Part shown: one piece after another, positions 1 to 12,331 of the stretch
Position numbering within the stretch: position 1 is the stretch's first letter
Layout of the letters: every line of letters starts with the position of its first letter
Assembly (NCBI RefSeq): GCF_001411555.2
Contig: NC_049903.1
Coordinates: 11,156,362-11,220,361, forward strand
Source of the DNA: Juglans regia
Taxonomy: Eukaryota > Streptophyta > Magnoliopsida > Fagales > Juglandaceae
Reading direction: 5' to 3'
Length of the DNA stretch: 64,000 bases
Translations under genes and position numbers: made by a program
The notes under the pieces: generated by a model
Database searches by the model: none
The model's input: only the letters and a program-made list of their open reading frames with translations
Told to the model about the DNA's origin: nothing

Positions 1-1710
1 AAACATAGCCTTAGCTTCACTTTTAAATTACAGTAATTATATATCTATTTTCAAATTTGATTAGTCATTATTTATCTTTGGACTATTATTTTATTCTATA
101 ATTATTTCCAACAAACATCTATCTTCTCTCATTTTTCACTTCTTCACTTTCCTTCCCTCTTTTTCTGTATTTTTAGTAATATTTTCTTTTTCTTTTTCTT
201 ATTCTTTTTTATCGTCAATATGAAAGCTGAAGTCTTACAAATTATGATGAAATAGCTAAATAAGACTTGTATGCTTGCAAATGCTCGTGGCACACTCATG
301 AAAATTTGTAAGTAAAGTTCTATGATATAATATAAATAATTTATTTTTATTTTACAAAATAAATAAAATATATATAATTATATTATTATTTTGACTTTAA
401 AATGACTAGTCTAATATATATTAACCTCTCCAAAGCTTTCGTTTTAATCAAAACCTCAAGTTTTAGTCAAAATTTAGACTTATTGCCAATGCTTGAGCAC
501 TCAAATATCAGTGGCTAGTCAAAATTTGGCTAGATAGCTCAAAAGTGGATTGTATTGGACTAGGCAAACATATAAAGCTCCACTTTTGAGCGACAGTAAT
601 TCTATATATTTCTCCAAATTTGACTAGTCATTATTCATCTCTAAACTATTATTTTATTCTACAATTATTCCCAACAAACATCTTCATTCCCTCATTTTTC
701 ACTTCTTCACTCTTATTTCTTTTTTTTTTTCTATGTATTTTCAGCAGTGTCTTTTTTCTGTTTTTTTTTTTTTTTTTTGTCATGAATATGAAAATTGGAG
801 TCTTACAAATTGTGCTGAAGTAGAAAAGTCCAGCTAAAGAAGACTTGTATGCTTACAAATGTTTGTGGACATGCACGTGAAACTTTATAAATAAAGTTAC
901 AAGATACTATATAAATAATTTATTTCGCAAAATAAAAATATATTAAATTATATTATTATTTTAACTTTATAATTGCTAGTCTAACATGGATTAACCTCTC
1001 TAAAAATTTTTGCAAAAGCCAAAATTTCAAGTTTTAGTCAAAACTTAGACTTGGCATTGCCAATGCTCGAGCACTGACATTGTCTTAGCCAAATGCAATT
1101 TGTTAGTCAAAATTTGTCTAGGTAACTCAAAAGTGGGTTGTATTGGATTAGGCAAACATCTAAAGCTTCACTTTTGAGTTACAATAATTCTATAACTTTC
1201 TCCAAATTTGATTAGTCATTGTTCATCTCTAAACTATTATTTTATTCTACAATTATTCTCAACAAACATATTATTTCTCTCATTTTTCAGTTATTCACTT
1301 TCCTTTCTATTTTTTCTATGCGTTGTTTCCAGCAATGCTTTTTCTTTTATTTTATTTTTTATTTTTTATCATGAATACAATTTTACAAAAGCCGAAGTCC
1401 TACAAATTATGTAAAGTAGAAAAGTCAAATTAAAGAAGACTTGTATGCTTGCAAATACTAGTGGACATGCTCATGAAAACTTGTAAATAAAGTTATGAGA
1501 TATAACATAAATAATTTATTTTGTTAAAATTTATTTTGCAAAATAAAAAGTTTAAAATAAAATTATTAAAATATATAAAATTATGTTATTATATTGATTT
1601 TGGAATTGTTAGTCCAATATAGATTAACCCCTTTAAAAGTTTTGGCTTTAGCCAAAATTTCAAGTTTTAGTCAAAATTTGGACTGGCTAGGCCATTGATA
1701 ATGCTCTACG
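1..1710. repeat. Tandem array of ~0.57 kb AT-rich units (three copies)
   Basis: Three successive units share the same order of blocks: a TTTGAYTAGTCATT box near 56, 617 and 1207, then a CTATTATTTTATTCTA block, an AACAAACAT block, a T-rich tract, and an AAGACTTGTATGCTTGCAAAT-like block. The spacing is about 560-590 bases. The first unit is probably cut by the window edge. The small ORFs inside (for example 620-823 and 1208-1414) are the same low-complexity stretch read in different units and show no protein signature. Confidence 0.75.
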
Positions 1711-2790
1711 ACATTTTCTTTCTGAGTTTTTCCCTCTTCTTGTTATCGTGTTGGACATTATTTTACCTCGTCCAAAAATTACTCAAATATGTATTTTTTA
1801 ATTTTTAATTTTTTCAATTTAATTATTATTTAATCATTACGATTTTTTCAAACTTCTAAATAAAACAAAAAATAATCAAACTGATGAGCATCTATGTTTA
1901 GTGGTGAATTTTGTTACCCATTTGTGTATGGGTAACGGGATTTAATTATTATACGAGAAATTCTACATTAAAGTTTTAAAAAAATTTTAAATTTTTATAT
2001 AAAATAAAATAAAAAATTTAATTTTTTTAAATTTTAAAACAAAATAATATTAAAAAAATATTTTATAATAATATTTTATTTAATTTTTAACTTATAGCTT
2101 GGTTTGTTTTCGAGACTAAAATTTAAAATTTTGAAAACTTCTCATCTTATTATTATAATTTTTTTCAAAATTTTCACACAAAATAAAATAAACAATTCAA
2201 CTTTTTCAAATTTTAAAATAAAAATAATATTAAAAAATATTTTATAATAATATTTTATTTAAATTTTTAATTTTAATCAGTACTCGTATCATTTCATTCA
2301 ATCTCATATCTTCTATAAAAATAAACCAGGCTAATAGGTTGTAGGTGGTAGCTAGGCATAAATTGGTGACGTATGTAAAAGAAAATGATGGTCCACATGA
2401 GGTAACTTGAGAGAATCAATGATAATAACGCTGAACCTGACTTAAAGCTAAGCAAATAAGATCAGCCCAAACAAAATAAAGAAAATCTTCTTTCTGATAA
2501 GATATCATTTCTCTCTTTTCATGAGCTTATCCTTGTTTCTTGTTATCTTGATTGTCATTATCTTATCTTATTTGGTATCGTCTAAACATCATTTAAAAAC
2601 AATACGTATTTTTTAATTTTAAATCTTCAATTTTTTTTATTTAATTATTATTTAATCGTTACAATTTTTTCTTTTAAATATAAACAAAAAAATGATCCAA
2701 CTAATAAGCATCTATGTTTAGTGGAGAATTTTGTGTATGGGTAGCGAGATTTAATTATTATATTAGAAATTATAGATTAAAGTTTTACAC
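1710..2790. repeat. Direct duplication of a ~270 bp AT-rich segment around a MITE
   Basis: The segment at about 1710-1978 recurs at about 2521-2790. Both copies contain a TTGTTATC block, a long TTTAATTATTATTTAATC stretch, GAGCATCTATGTTTAGTGG (AAGCATC in the second copy) and GTGTATGGGTA. A MITE (2097-2331) lies between them. No coding content was seen. Confidence 0.65.
2097..2331. mobile_element. MITE, GTTTGTTTTCG-end family, copy 1
   Basis: The termini are inverted: GCTTGGTTTGTTTTC on the left and the complement of AAAATAAACCAGGC on the right. The interior is AT-rich and is shared with the elements at 26880-27070, 37289-37486 and 63700-63980, including the TTTTCAAATTTTAAAAYAAAAATAATATT block. 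A partial second copy of the interior abuts it on the left (about 1980-2096). No target duplication could be fixed. Confidence 0.6.
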
Positions 2791-3588
2791 TATATATTTT
2801 TATTTAATTGATATGTTATTTGTCATTTTTATCATTCTATCTTAATGCTTAAATATATATGTGTTTAAATACAAAAATAAAAATAAAAAATCATAAAATA
2901 TTCATTATTTTAAATTTTAATATTGAGAATATTTGAAATATTCTTATAATACATCGCTGCTATTTATTATTTTATTATTATTTTATATATTTTTTTTATT
3001 ATTATTTAATATTTTATTATTATTTAATATTATTATTATTAATATAATATCTGAGAATATCCCACCAGGTGTATAGTCATTTCTCACAAAAAAGTGCATA
3101 CGACAAGCATCAAGAGTAAAATATAAGGAACCAAAAGGAGTCTTCACAAAATTATTGGATCCCTAAAAAGTCAATGACAAGTTTAATACTCTTCCATGCA
3201 ACATTAATGAGACCAACTGTTGTTTGGTGAATGAAATTATGAAAGCAATGACCCACCCGAACTGAATTTTCCATTCTGGAAGTGAAGATGCTGCTGATCA
3301 GAGACTAAAGAGAACAAATTTGAAAATATGATAAATAAAAAAAATATTAAAAAATGCAAAGTCACAGACCCAGCATGATAAAAATAACTGCATGCACTGC
3401 TCATTAAATAAGAAATTCAACACAGGCGATTCGAATTTAATATAATATTTATGTTACAGACAAACCCAAAGCCATGATTCCTAAATCTTAATATCAACAA
3501 ATAGTGCATCCAAAGACTTCTGCTAAACAAAGCTAAAAAAAAAAAAACACCAACATCAATATAATCTGGTGGAAAACAGAAATGTACA
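2332..3588. other. ERD4 downstream region, no gene
   Basis: This stretch contains the second copy of the local duplication, AT-rich low-complexity DNA (2790-3060) and, from about 3400, the presumed 3' untranslated region of ERD4 on the minus strand. The short ORF at 3417-3650 (minus) is an out-of-frame reading of the ERD4 last exon and trailer. Confidence 0.5.
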
Positions 3589-6500
3589 TCAAACAAGTGA
3601 TGTCGTTCTTGAAACTTGTGACAAAGCATCTTCAAACTGATCATCATCAAACTTCTCAGAACCCAAGCTTTGTGGGATGAAAGATCTGAAAACTAGTTCC
3701 ATGTTAGGAACTTCCTTCAACTCGCGGCATACAACTTCCAGAGCCGTGTCATGGAAAAATCTGTAGAACTTCTTGGAACAGACAAAGCCAAAGATGAAGC
3801 TAAGTATTATGAGTGGGATTACGAATGGTGCATAGTAGAATTTCTTTACACCAAAGTAACCAAGCATGGTAACTTGGTATAATATCAGAGCTGCTAGGAT
3901 GCGTACGAACAAGTGGGGCCACATCCTTCCATAGCTTTCATAGGCCGGAACATAAACTTTGAGTGCCTGTTATAGATGAAACGTTAGAAAGACAGACATG
4001 CATGTAAAATATGTATAAATTTTTAAATTCACTCATCCAAAAATATTTGTTTTTCCTCATTCTGGCAGGACAATGGCTTATCAGAGGTAATAAACAACAT
4101 CAATATTGGGTAAAAGCTACTTCCAACATATAAAGAAAAAAAGAGCTGAGTGAAATATTACCTGATTTCTGAGAATTAGCCATCCTAAGCCAAAGTAAGC
4201 CGCACCAAATGGGAGAATAAGAGGAGCTATGACAGAGTAGCAGAGGACAATTGTAACAATCAGCAAGTCACCAGGAGCCCTAGTTGCATACCCAAGTTCT
4301 CCAGGAAACCAAGCTGCTTTCAACTCTGCCTCGGTCTTACACAGATACTTCCTCTTTACATGGTATATAATTAGAGGGACTATTCTGGTCAGTTCAAGGC
4401 CGTAGCCAACAAAAAACCTGGGAATCATAGAAATATTAAAATTGAATGACAAGTGTAATACTGTGGACATTAGTGCACATAAGACAAATATAAGAAACGC
4501 CAAATCATTATCTTACTGATGATAAAAATAATAATAATTATCTTACTTCAAAGCTACAAAGGTGAGGAAGAACGTTGCATTGCCTGGCAGACTATTCGCT
4601 AGCAAGGTAATTATATAATCGGGAGGATTCTTCTGAATGGTCTTGAACGTATTGAACAATGTTCCACCCACAGTCACTCCAATGAAAACATTCAGCACTG
4701 TGAAATAAAAGTATTTCCCAGAAGAGGCTCTCACTGCATGACTTAAAGAGGGGATTCCCTCAGCCTTGGAGAGAAATAGAAGGAGCTTGGGCAACAAAGC
4801 CAAGAAGATGATGAGTGCAATCTGAGGGAGGTAAGCTTCCAACACTGTTTTGATTGCATCGATATTCAAAACTGGCTTTAAAAATGGGAGAAGTTTCTTC
4901 AACTGCTCAAGTGTTGTGAAGGCAGAAATCAACGCAATCGGAATCATGTAGAAAACTATGGTCAAAGCCACAATAGCATACACGACATATTGCCGTACTT
5001 GCCTCTGAAAAAACTTGATTGGAAGATTAGCCCAAAGTATTTGACGAGGTTCAGGAGCATCTACAACTGTCCAATCGTTAACTATTTGAGCATGTAGACT
5101 CTGAGCTGCAGAAGCTGCAGTGACCCTGCTCGTGAAAAATACCAGAGCAGCAGCTTGCTGCTTCTCTCTGAGGGTGACTTTTTGTTCTGATTCCAGTTTT
5201 GGGATTAGTTCATTTATCTTTCCATTGTAGTACTCTATGCTATCTACCTTTTTACCAAACAGACCAAGGAAGCCAGTTTTGTTAGTCGGTCTAACTCCCC
5301 CTGGTTTGCCTGTTGTTTTTGACTGTGCATATATCACTTCAGCACGTGCAAGCTTTTTCTTGTACCCTTCTAGCTCTTCCCAAATTTTGTTCACCTAGGA
5401 GGATCAAATCAATGATAAGTAATAAATTGATGTAAATAAATAGCATCTCAACTGTTCGCACATTCTAGTTTTGTATTAATAGCTTACTATATATTAAGTA
5501 GCAAAACTTGTTCCAAAGTGAATTGCAAACGGTAACATATCAGAGTGCAGTGGAAATAAAGCACCCCCTCAAGTGCCGCTAAAGTGCTGTTAAGTTTTCA
5601 GGAGTCAACTTGATGTCAAAGAATTTTAGAACACAGCAAATCAATGTCTTACCACTTTGTTGTCCGTGACCACCATTGATCTGTAAAATGTATCAGGATA
5701 GATAGCTTTGAAATATGAATCAACCTGCTCTTTTCTTGTTAGACCTTCAGGGACCGGAGGTATGTCTCTAACGATAACGGCATATTGTTCAGGTTTCAAT
5801 TGGGGAGACATAAGAGCATCAGCTCTCAGTTTAGAGACATGCGTGTATGCCTTCCATAACAGGTAATACGTAACAAATGAAACCCAGTAAGTGGCTATCA
5901 TAAATGCCCATAAACGAGGGCTCTTCTCCTGTATTTACAAAGGAACAGAGAAAACTGCATTAAGAAGTGCCCCAATCAATATATACAAAACAGAACGTTG
6001 TTACAGGTTAGAATTATTGAATCACAAAAGAAATTTTTTTAATAAGTGAATCATAAAAGACAAATTAATTAGATAACATAACATTTTATATATTTATCAC
6101 CACTAGCTCAGCAAATTGTGGTTCTATACCTATACATTGATAGGTAGAAGATTATATTTGGCTGAGGCAAATTCCCAAAATGCACTTGAAAATTCTAGAT
6201 AATATCTACCAGCCATGTCGAAAATTTGGTAATCTACTGCATGAGAGAATAAAAAAAAAAAGGAATTCAACATTCAGTTCATGAAAGGTTGTGTAGTACT
6301 TTGACATTGCCGATGGATAACTTGTCAAACTCGTTAAAAGTCCCATTGCTGGTGGTTGCCGCGGTAACCTTCACACTATTATCAGTGGCAGCAACTGGTA
6401 GAAGAAGAGCAAGCAGTACTACGCCGGATAAAACCAAGATTCCAAACACTGCAAATTAATAGGCCAAAAAGATAATAATATAAGAAATTGTATGCTTTCT

Positions 6501-7581
6501 TCGTGCAGAAAAAGTTGACATCTTTAGAGAGAGAGAGAGAGAGCCAAAGTCACATTCTCTAATTCCCATTCAGACGAAATGATTTAATGAAGGTGCAAGT
6601 GATGTTTTATACTCAGAATGACCTAAACATTGAATAACACTCATAAACTAGAGGCATCATTCTCGGTTTCATATTTTCTGTTATCTTTTCTTGTTTTAAA
6701 ACTGAGTTTGAATGTTTCGTATGCTTTAGCTAACTATGGCTTTAGGCACACAATGGCTGGAATGGAGATGTACAAAGTGATCTCCCTTCAGCAATACCCA
6801 ATTACCCATCCTTCCAACACCGAAACTGTTCAAATATTCTTTATTTCAAAAGAAAAAGCGTTCCACTTTCTTTTCTTAAAGCACTTCTGCAAGTTTGGAA
6901 ATTATTTTTACTATATAAAAAAAAAAAAAAAAAACAATTTACTTTTTCAAAAGGAGAAAAAAAAGGTTGGACTTCCACTGAAAAATAATTTATAGAAAAC
7001 GATTCCCTCAAATGTAGAATTAGATCAAAGTTGATCTCCCCAATAAACCCAATAATAATCATTTGAGGTATTACAATTTTTCCTCGGGTGAATAGAACAG
7101 CTCGAAGCGCACTAAGCAAGTAGCCAAATATAGAAAGCAAATCTCAGAGTATAGCTAGTAAAATCCATGTAAAACACAAGTACGAGATACAAATCTACAA
7201 TCATTAACAATTTAACATGAATTCCACCAAAAAGAACCGATGGAGGAAAACCAACTTCACCATAGTCCTAAAACTTCAAAAAGAAAGATAAAGGGCAACA
7301 GAGCCAGAGTGCAAACCAGTGCTCAAGAACACGAAGTAGACGGCAGTGTCAAACCCGGACATGGAGATCACGTCCTGCTCCGTGGAGGACAAGGCCTCCT
7401 GGATCCACGCGAAGGGATTACGGGTCCCGGACGCGGGAGGATCCAAACCCTTCAAGATCCGGTTCGGGTAGTACACGACGCTATTCCCCTCCTTCCGCGA
7501 CAACCACGCGAAAAGCAGCATCAAAACCACGAATATCAAGAACGACGTCACCAGGGACGTCAAGAACGAACTAAAATCCAT
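3589..7581 (-). CDS. ERD4: CSC1-like protein ERD4 (OSCA3.1), osmosensitive cation channel family
   Basis: Six exons join in frame to 723 codons: 7581-7317, 6448-6300, 5928-5653, 5394-4547, 4417-4162 and 3966-3589. All introns are GT/AG. The length nearly equals Arabidopsis ERD4 (about 724). Visible landmarks are an N-terminal membrane segment (about residues 5-25) followed by LSRKEGNSVVYYPNRILKGL, the cytosolic PHM7-like part in exons 3-4 (KPEQYAVIVRDIPP, NKIWEELEGYKKKLARAE, DAPEPRQILWANL), and the pore-side 7-TM region from exon 4 onward (LPQIALIIFLALLPKLLLFLSKAEGIPS, GYGLELTRIVPLI). Members of the OSCA/TMEM63 family are mechanically or osmotically gated, calcium-permeable channels. ERD4 was first named as an early dehydration-responsive membrane protein. 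The ATG at 7581 was chosen because MDFSSFL matches the family N-terminus. No lesion was seen. Confidence 0.96.
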
Positions 7582-7853
7582 CTGAGTCTCCCTCTAAAAA
7601 ACGACCTCCTTATCCTTCACTCTCTCAGAACACCGTGCAGAAAGGTTGACGACAGGTATAGATATCTCAAAGAAGAAAGATTTATATGGGGAGCGGGGGC
7701 TAAGCTAACGTACGAAGGAAGGAAAGAGAAGAGTAACCGTTGGGCGTGTGATGGAGAAGGATTGATGGGTGGGTGTGGACTGTGGAGCGTTACGATTGGA
7801 AGAAGAGTGAATGCAATGCGTTTTAAGCCAATAAGATATGGGAAATATCTGCC
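7582..7853 (-). other. ERD4: ERD4 5' untranslated leader
   Basis: This is the presumed leader between the TATA box and the ATG. A plus-strand ORF of 211 codons covers this leader and exon 1 (7240-7875). It is an antisense shadow with no family resemblance. A GA run lies upstream at 7924-7948 and reads as a CT-rich tract on the gene strand. Confidence 0.5.
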
Positions 7854-7860
7854 ATTTATA
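7854..7860 (-). promoter_or_regulatory. ERD4: TATA box of ERD4
   Basis: TATAAAT reads on the minus strand about 273 bases upstream of the ERD4 start codon, within CCCATATAAATGGC. The CT-rich (GA on plus) run 60-90 bases further upstream is typical of plant core promoters. Confidence 0.65.
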
Positions 7861-8482
7861 TGGGGGCTTGATTAGCCGGTTGTGGGGTTCCCCTCCGTGT
7901 TTTCATGATATGATTCTGATGCGAGAGAGAGAGAGAGAGAGAGAGAGGGTGACTGCGAGAGCGGATCACATGGAAGATGATGAAGTAGTGAGGGGACAGG
8001 CAGTTTATGAGTGAGCAGTGCAAAAGGACAGAACTAGCCTCCACCCGTAACTGATAGAATTGTTTGCATTCGAAAGCTAGTTAACGGATAAAATAGGTGG
8101 ATTGAATTTTTAATTTTTTTATTTAATAATTGAGGAACTAAATATTAATAAATTGATATTTTTTTATTTTTTAAAAATATTTAAAAATATTTAAAAAATA
8201 AAAAAATAAATTTACTCATCGGTACACTTTCGGTTAAATATCGGTCCGCACCGTCCTTCTTATTATTCTTCTGTGCCCAACATATATTGCCTATTGATAT
8301 CCGATACTTTGAACATAAATAACTCAACCCAAATCAGGTCTGTTGTCGGCAAACGACACGGTTACAAGAGCCCCAAAATAATAATGGGATTATTATTATT
8401 ATTTTAAGTTTTTGATTGACAATTAAAAGGTGCAAACTTTTATAAATTAGAAGCTACAAAAAATATTAAAGATCATTGACTC

Positions 8483-8488
8483 CACGTG
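8483..8488. promoter_or_regulatory. G-box CACGTG upstream of ERD4
   Basis: A palindromic CACGTG lies about 0.9 kb upstream of the ERD4 ATG, within CCACGTGAG. Such boxes bind bZIP (ABF) and bHLH factors. For a gene named for dehydration response this is suggestive, but a single hexamer is weak evidence. Confidence 0.35.
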
Positions 8489-8763
8489 AGTTAAATGGCA
8501 TACAAATTTTAATTTTAATTATGTTTAAATCACCATATTAGATAAAATAAAAAATTTATTAATAATCTATTTTATTATTATTATTTCAATTTTTATACAA
8601 TATTAAATAACTGACCATAAATTAAACATAATAAATAGTTTTGCTAATAAAATAATAATAAAAATAATGATATAATAGATTTTTGATATTATTATTCTAA
8701 ATAAAATATAATCAAATTCATGATTATATATTATGCCAGTAGTTTAAACTCGATACAATAAGA

Positions 8764-9024
8764 TCTCGTTTAGAAGTTAGATTGAATTGAGATGATCTCA
8801 ATTTAACTTAATTTTAAGTTAAGTCTAATATTTAAATATTTAATTTTTAAATTATTAAATTCATTTTAATTTAAAATTTCTTTATACATGGACTCATAAT
8901 TTTTTTTAATTTAACATATTTTTACATTTGAAATTTATAATTTTTTAAATTTTTTATAAATATATTTTAATATTTAAATACATTTTAATTAATTTCACAA
9001 AACTTTAACGGAAACTAAACGAGA
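8764..9024. mobile_element. MITE with TCTCGTTTAG / CTAAACGAGA ends
   Basis: A perfect 10-base inverted pair, TCTCGTTTAG at 8764-8773 and CTAAACGAGA at 9015-9024, bounds about 261 bases of AT-rich DNA with no ORF. The family is uncertain; it resembles the CTCGTTTGTTT-end element at 37289-37486. Confidence 0.6.
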
Positions 9025-9039
9025 CTTCCATCCTTTTTA

Positions 9040-9507
9040 CTTCTAAACATTTTTGTTCTTCTATTGAGGTTAGTTTTGTCACTCGGGAGAAAAATAAGGG
9101 TACCTTATCCACTTTAAAAAGTAATATGCGTGACTGCCAAGTGGCCAGCTCAGTCTAATCACGATACCGTGTCTTATCGTAGGCGGGAAAACTACCTCCC
9201 AGTTCCCACCTCAAAAGAAAGGACCACGGTGTACAACAGTACAAGCTAGTGCCGTGGCTTATGTCGGCAGCGAGTACCTCAAACTTCCATACTCTACCGA
9301 CTGGATATTTATTTCTACTTCGCTAGCTTTGAGGAAACGCAAAAAGAAAAAGAAAAAGAACCAGAGTGTTTAGTACAACCGCGTATGCTACGTGGCGCGG
9401 GAAGAGCTGAAAGCAAGCTCTGAGTCTGGACAGGGGCACGTGGCGTTCTACTGCGCTGCCGACAGCTCTAAAAATCAATCTACTTGAAGTTGAACGTTGA
9501 GGCGCGC

Positions 9508-9538
<31 letters not shown>

Positions 9539-9630
9539 AAGGGCGTCTTTGTCGTCGTTGGTAACGGTAAAGAGGCAAAGACGAATGGATATTTCGAAGG
9601 AGCATGATACACATTTTTTTACAATATTTT
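9040..9630 (+). promoter_or_regulatory. Orphan promoter-like, GC-rich island with ABRE/G-box cores and a truncated ORF
   Basis: This GC-richer block carries two ACGTGGC cores (9390-9396, and CACGTGGC at 9437-9444) and a GA run (about 9511-9532). It then shows a leader-like stretch and an ATG at about 9585 that opens MDISKEH before running into AT-rich DNA and a stop after roughly 18 codons. It looks like the promoter, leader and first codons of a plus-strand gene whose body is missing. The parent gene is not recognisable. Confidence 0.4.
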
Positions 9631-10515
9631 TCATAAACTAAAATGAGTATATTTTTATAAATGAATATTACTTTTATATGATATTTTATAATAATATTTT
9701 TTATTTTAAAATATAATTATAAAATATATTATGAAAGGTATTATGTGTTTATTATTTTTCTTTTTAAAGTAGATTATTTATTTATAATTAATTTACTTTT
9801 TATAAAGTCAGTGTGGGGATAATATTAGTGGGCATTGCATGTGCCAATATGGATTAGGTGTTAAGAATGGGAGTTGGCGAAAAAGATAGGACTAAACCCA
9901 TGGGGACCCACCTCTTCCTTACTCTTCAAGAGACTTATAACCATCACAAATGCATTGGTGATTTATAAAAATAAAAATAAAAATAAAAATTTAAAACCCT
10001 CCACAGTAACTTTTTTTTTTAATAAATGATCACATATCATTCATAAAAGAGAACATATAAATATGACTTAAAAAAAATCAAATACAAACGTTAATAGCTC
10101 CCCAGCACACTATCATGGCTGATATGGTCTAGTCCAAACAACAGATCGTTGAAGATCCTAAGTCTAAGGGATCCGTCGATCACATCTCTGTTCCTGACAG
10201 AGAAAAAGTAATCAGGTGATAAAACCCATACCCTGACTAAGTGGAGTAGGGTATATCAACCCCATACACTGCCAAAGCAGAGAGGGGACATCACACTATT
10301 CGGACCAAGGTCCAAAGGGACAAAATTTTTAGATTTTTTATTTTTAAAAAAAAGATAAACAAGACACGAAATAAATTACAACGAAAAACCACTGAAACAA
10401 CAGAAAATGACAATGCTCTGGCAGCTGCGATGGTGCGTGCAGTACACGCGCCACCTTGAAAGAAAACCGCCGACTGATCTTGGAGGTTCCGGACTCACAG
10501 GTCCCAATGGAGTCA
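9631..10515. other. Intergenic, no gene recognised
   Basis: AT-rich sequence runs to about 10020, followed by a more balanced, possibly transposon-derived stretch (10080-10515) that resumes at 11001 after the inserted hAT MITE. No ORF in either direction has a recognisable domain. Confidence 0.45.
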
Positions 10516-10523
10516 CGCGTGAC

Positions 10524-10992
10524 TAATGTTTTGAATACCGTACCGGACGTCGTACCGGTCAAGACATTGGAACGAAATATTTCGGTACCAGTACCGTTTC
10601 AGGATAGTGTTTCGGGATAACATTTCGGGATAATCAATATATAAATAAATTATATATATAAATATATATAAATTATATTCTAAAATAATAGTCTATATAT
10701 AAATAAATTATATATAAATACATATATATAAAAATTATAAATAGTCTAGTCTGAATTAGGGGTTAAAAAATAAGTTTGTAGTTTGGAAAAACGAAAAAAA
10801 AAAAAAAAACACCTAGGCAAAAATATCAGCCGGTACCGGCCGAAATATAGGCCGGTACAGGCCGAAATTTAGTCCGATATGGTCGGTACCAGCCGGTATT
10901 TTAGTCGGTACGGGACAGATATAGTACCTGTATCGGCCGAAACGAAAAATTTCGGGCGTACTGGCTGGTACGGTACGAAATTTAAAACACTG
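10524..10992. mobile_element. Non-autonomous hAT-like element (GGTACGGTAC-rich ends)
   Basis: The ends are inverted: TAATGTTTTGAATACCGTAC on the left and the complement of GTACGGTACGAAATTTAAAA (10972-10986 area) followed by CACTG on the right. The interior has repeated GGTACC/CGGTAC-type motifs and a TATATAAAT core. Flanks CGCGTGAC (10516-10523) and TGCGTGGC (10993-11000) match at six of eight positions, which fits an aged 8 bp hAT target duplication. It has no transposase ORF; the ORFs at 10813-11181 are chance readings. Confidence 0.65.
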
Positions 10993-11471
10993 TGCGTGGC
11001 AATGACAAAGGCCTCCTGGCGGTGCAAGAAAGCCACTTACCGAATGCAACCGCAACCTTTGGGCCTCGCGTGCGGGCAACTCGCCGCTCCGTTTAGCGCC
11101 GCCTTCAGTAAGTTTGAAGATCGGCGACTGGGCAACGCTATGAAGAGGCACGTGCTCCTCTATAGTTGCCGGACATTCTAGATCCGCAATTCTCCTTTAT
11201 TTAGCTTGTAAAACACAATAAACATAAAAATAGAGCACTACACAAAGGGGACAGTCTAATGACTGGATTAAAGACTACTGAGCACAATTAATACTAACTG
11301 CAACAATCAGAAACAACCGGACATATATAAATATTTCATATACTTCCTCAAACAGCATTAATACAGAACCAACCCAGAACATTTCCTACTGGTCAGTACA
11401 CAACATACCCTACCAGTCCTAAACCATCGACAACCTTCATCCGTGACCATTGCATTTTGTCTGTGTTTTTC

Positions 11472-11542
11472 CTTTAAAATACGAATGGGCCTTATGACCA
11501 CGTCATACAATTTGAGCTTTAAAATACGAATGGGCCTTATGA
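11472..11542. repeat. 26 bp direct repeat, 45 bp period
   Basis: CTTTAAAATACGAATGGGCC followed by TTATGA occurs at 11472-11497 and again at 11517-11542 without mismatch. Nothing coding is nearby. It may be a replication-slippage or excision scar. Confidence 0.8.
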
Positions 11543-11953
11543 ATCACTATTTGATACCATGTTAAACTATCATTTATTCTAAGAGTTATTTGAGTTGATA
11601 CGCAGTTTTAACTATTTATATGATATCTTAATAGCCACCTCTTGACTTGATAATTCTCTTTTTTTTAACCACTCGCTATTGGCAGAATTAACTTTGTAAA
11701 TCACTGACGACCATAATGCATTAATTTGGGAATCCCTTTTTCTTTTCCGGACCCTTTACTCTCTCTTTCTTTTTTATTGACAAATTGATTCTCATAATTC
11801 ATCTTTAGGTCCATAAATACTAAACCTAAATGGACAATAAGCAGCATAAGATGAAAATTGATATGCCTTTTTACTCGGGAAGGAAAGAGACTAGATATGG
11901 TCTGCACTTCTTTCTGCCCTTCATTCACTTTGAAAAATTAAACCACGAGAAAC

Positions 11954-12111
11954 ATTACTTATCATCCCCACACTCCACACCACGTGATTTGTCATTTTTA
12001 TCATTCTATTTAAACACACATATTTACCCATCAATATATATGTGTATTTAAATAGAATGACAAAAATGATAAATCACATATTGACATGTGGTATAGGGAT
12101 GATAAGTAGAA
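11954..12111. mobile_element. Fold-back MITE (TACTTATCATCCC ends)
   Basis: The element is close to one long hairpin. The outer arms read TACTTATCATCCC and its complement GGGATGATAAGTA. The inner arms of about 39 bases (from GTGATTTGTCATTTTTATC to its near-complement) meet near 12035. Related ends (CTCATCATCC with CACACCACA) occur at 14890, 15000, 26235, 29390 and 47016, so it belongs to a repeated family in this window. Confidence 0.7.
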
Positions 12112-12331
12112 TTTTTCTAAAAGGAGTTCAGCCCATCCATGAAACATATCACATATAATACTTTGTAGAACTCATTGTGGCAAATGGATTAGCATAAGCA
12201 ATCTTAGGTTCATAATTTGACCCAGACACTGACCACAATGGACAAAAATCAGCACAAAGGTGGGTAAAAAATTAGAGCGTGGGAGGGAGGAGGAAGGTGA
12301 TTGTGATATAACTTTATGTTTCTGTTCAATG

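Noticed and set aside
7240..7875. 211-codon plus-strand ORF
   Set aside because: It lies antisense over ERD4 exon 1 and leader. The minus reading is a clear family match and the plus reading has no domain.
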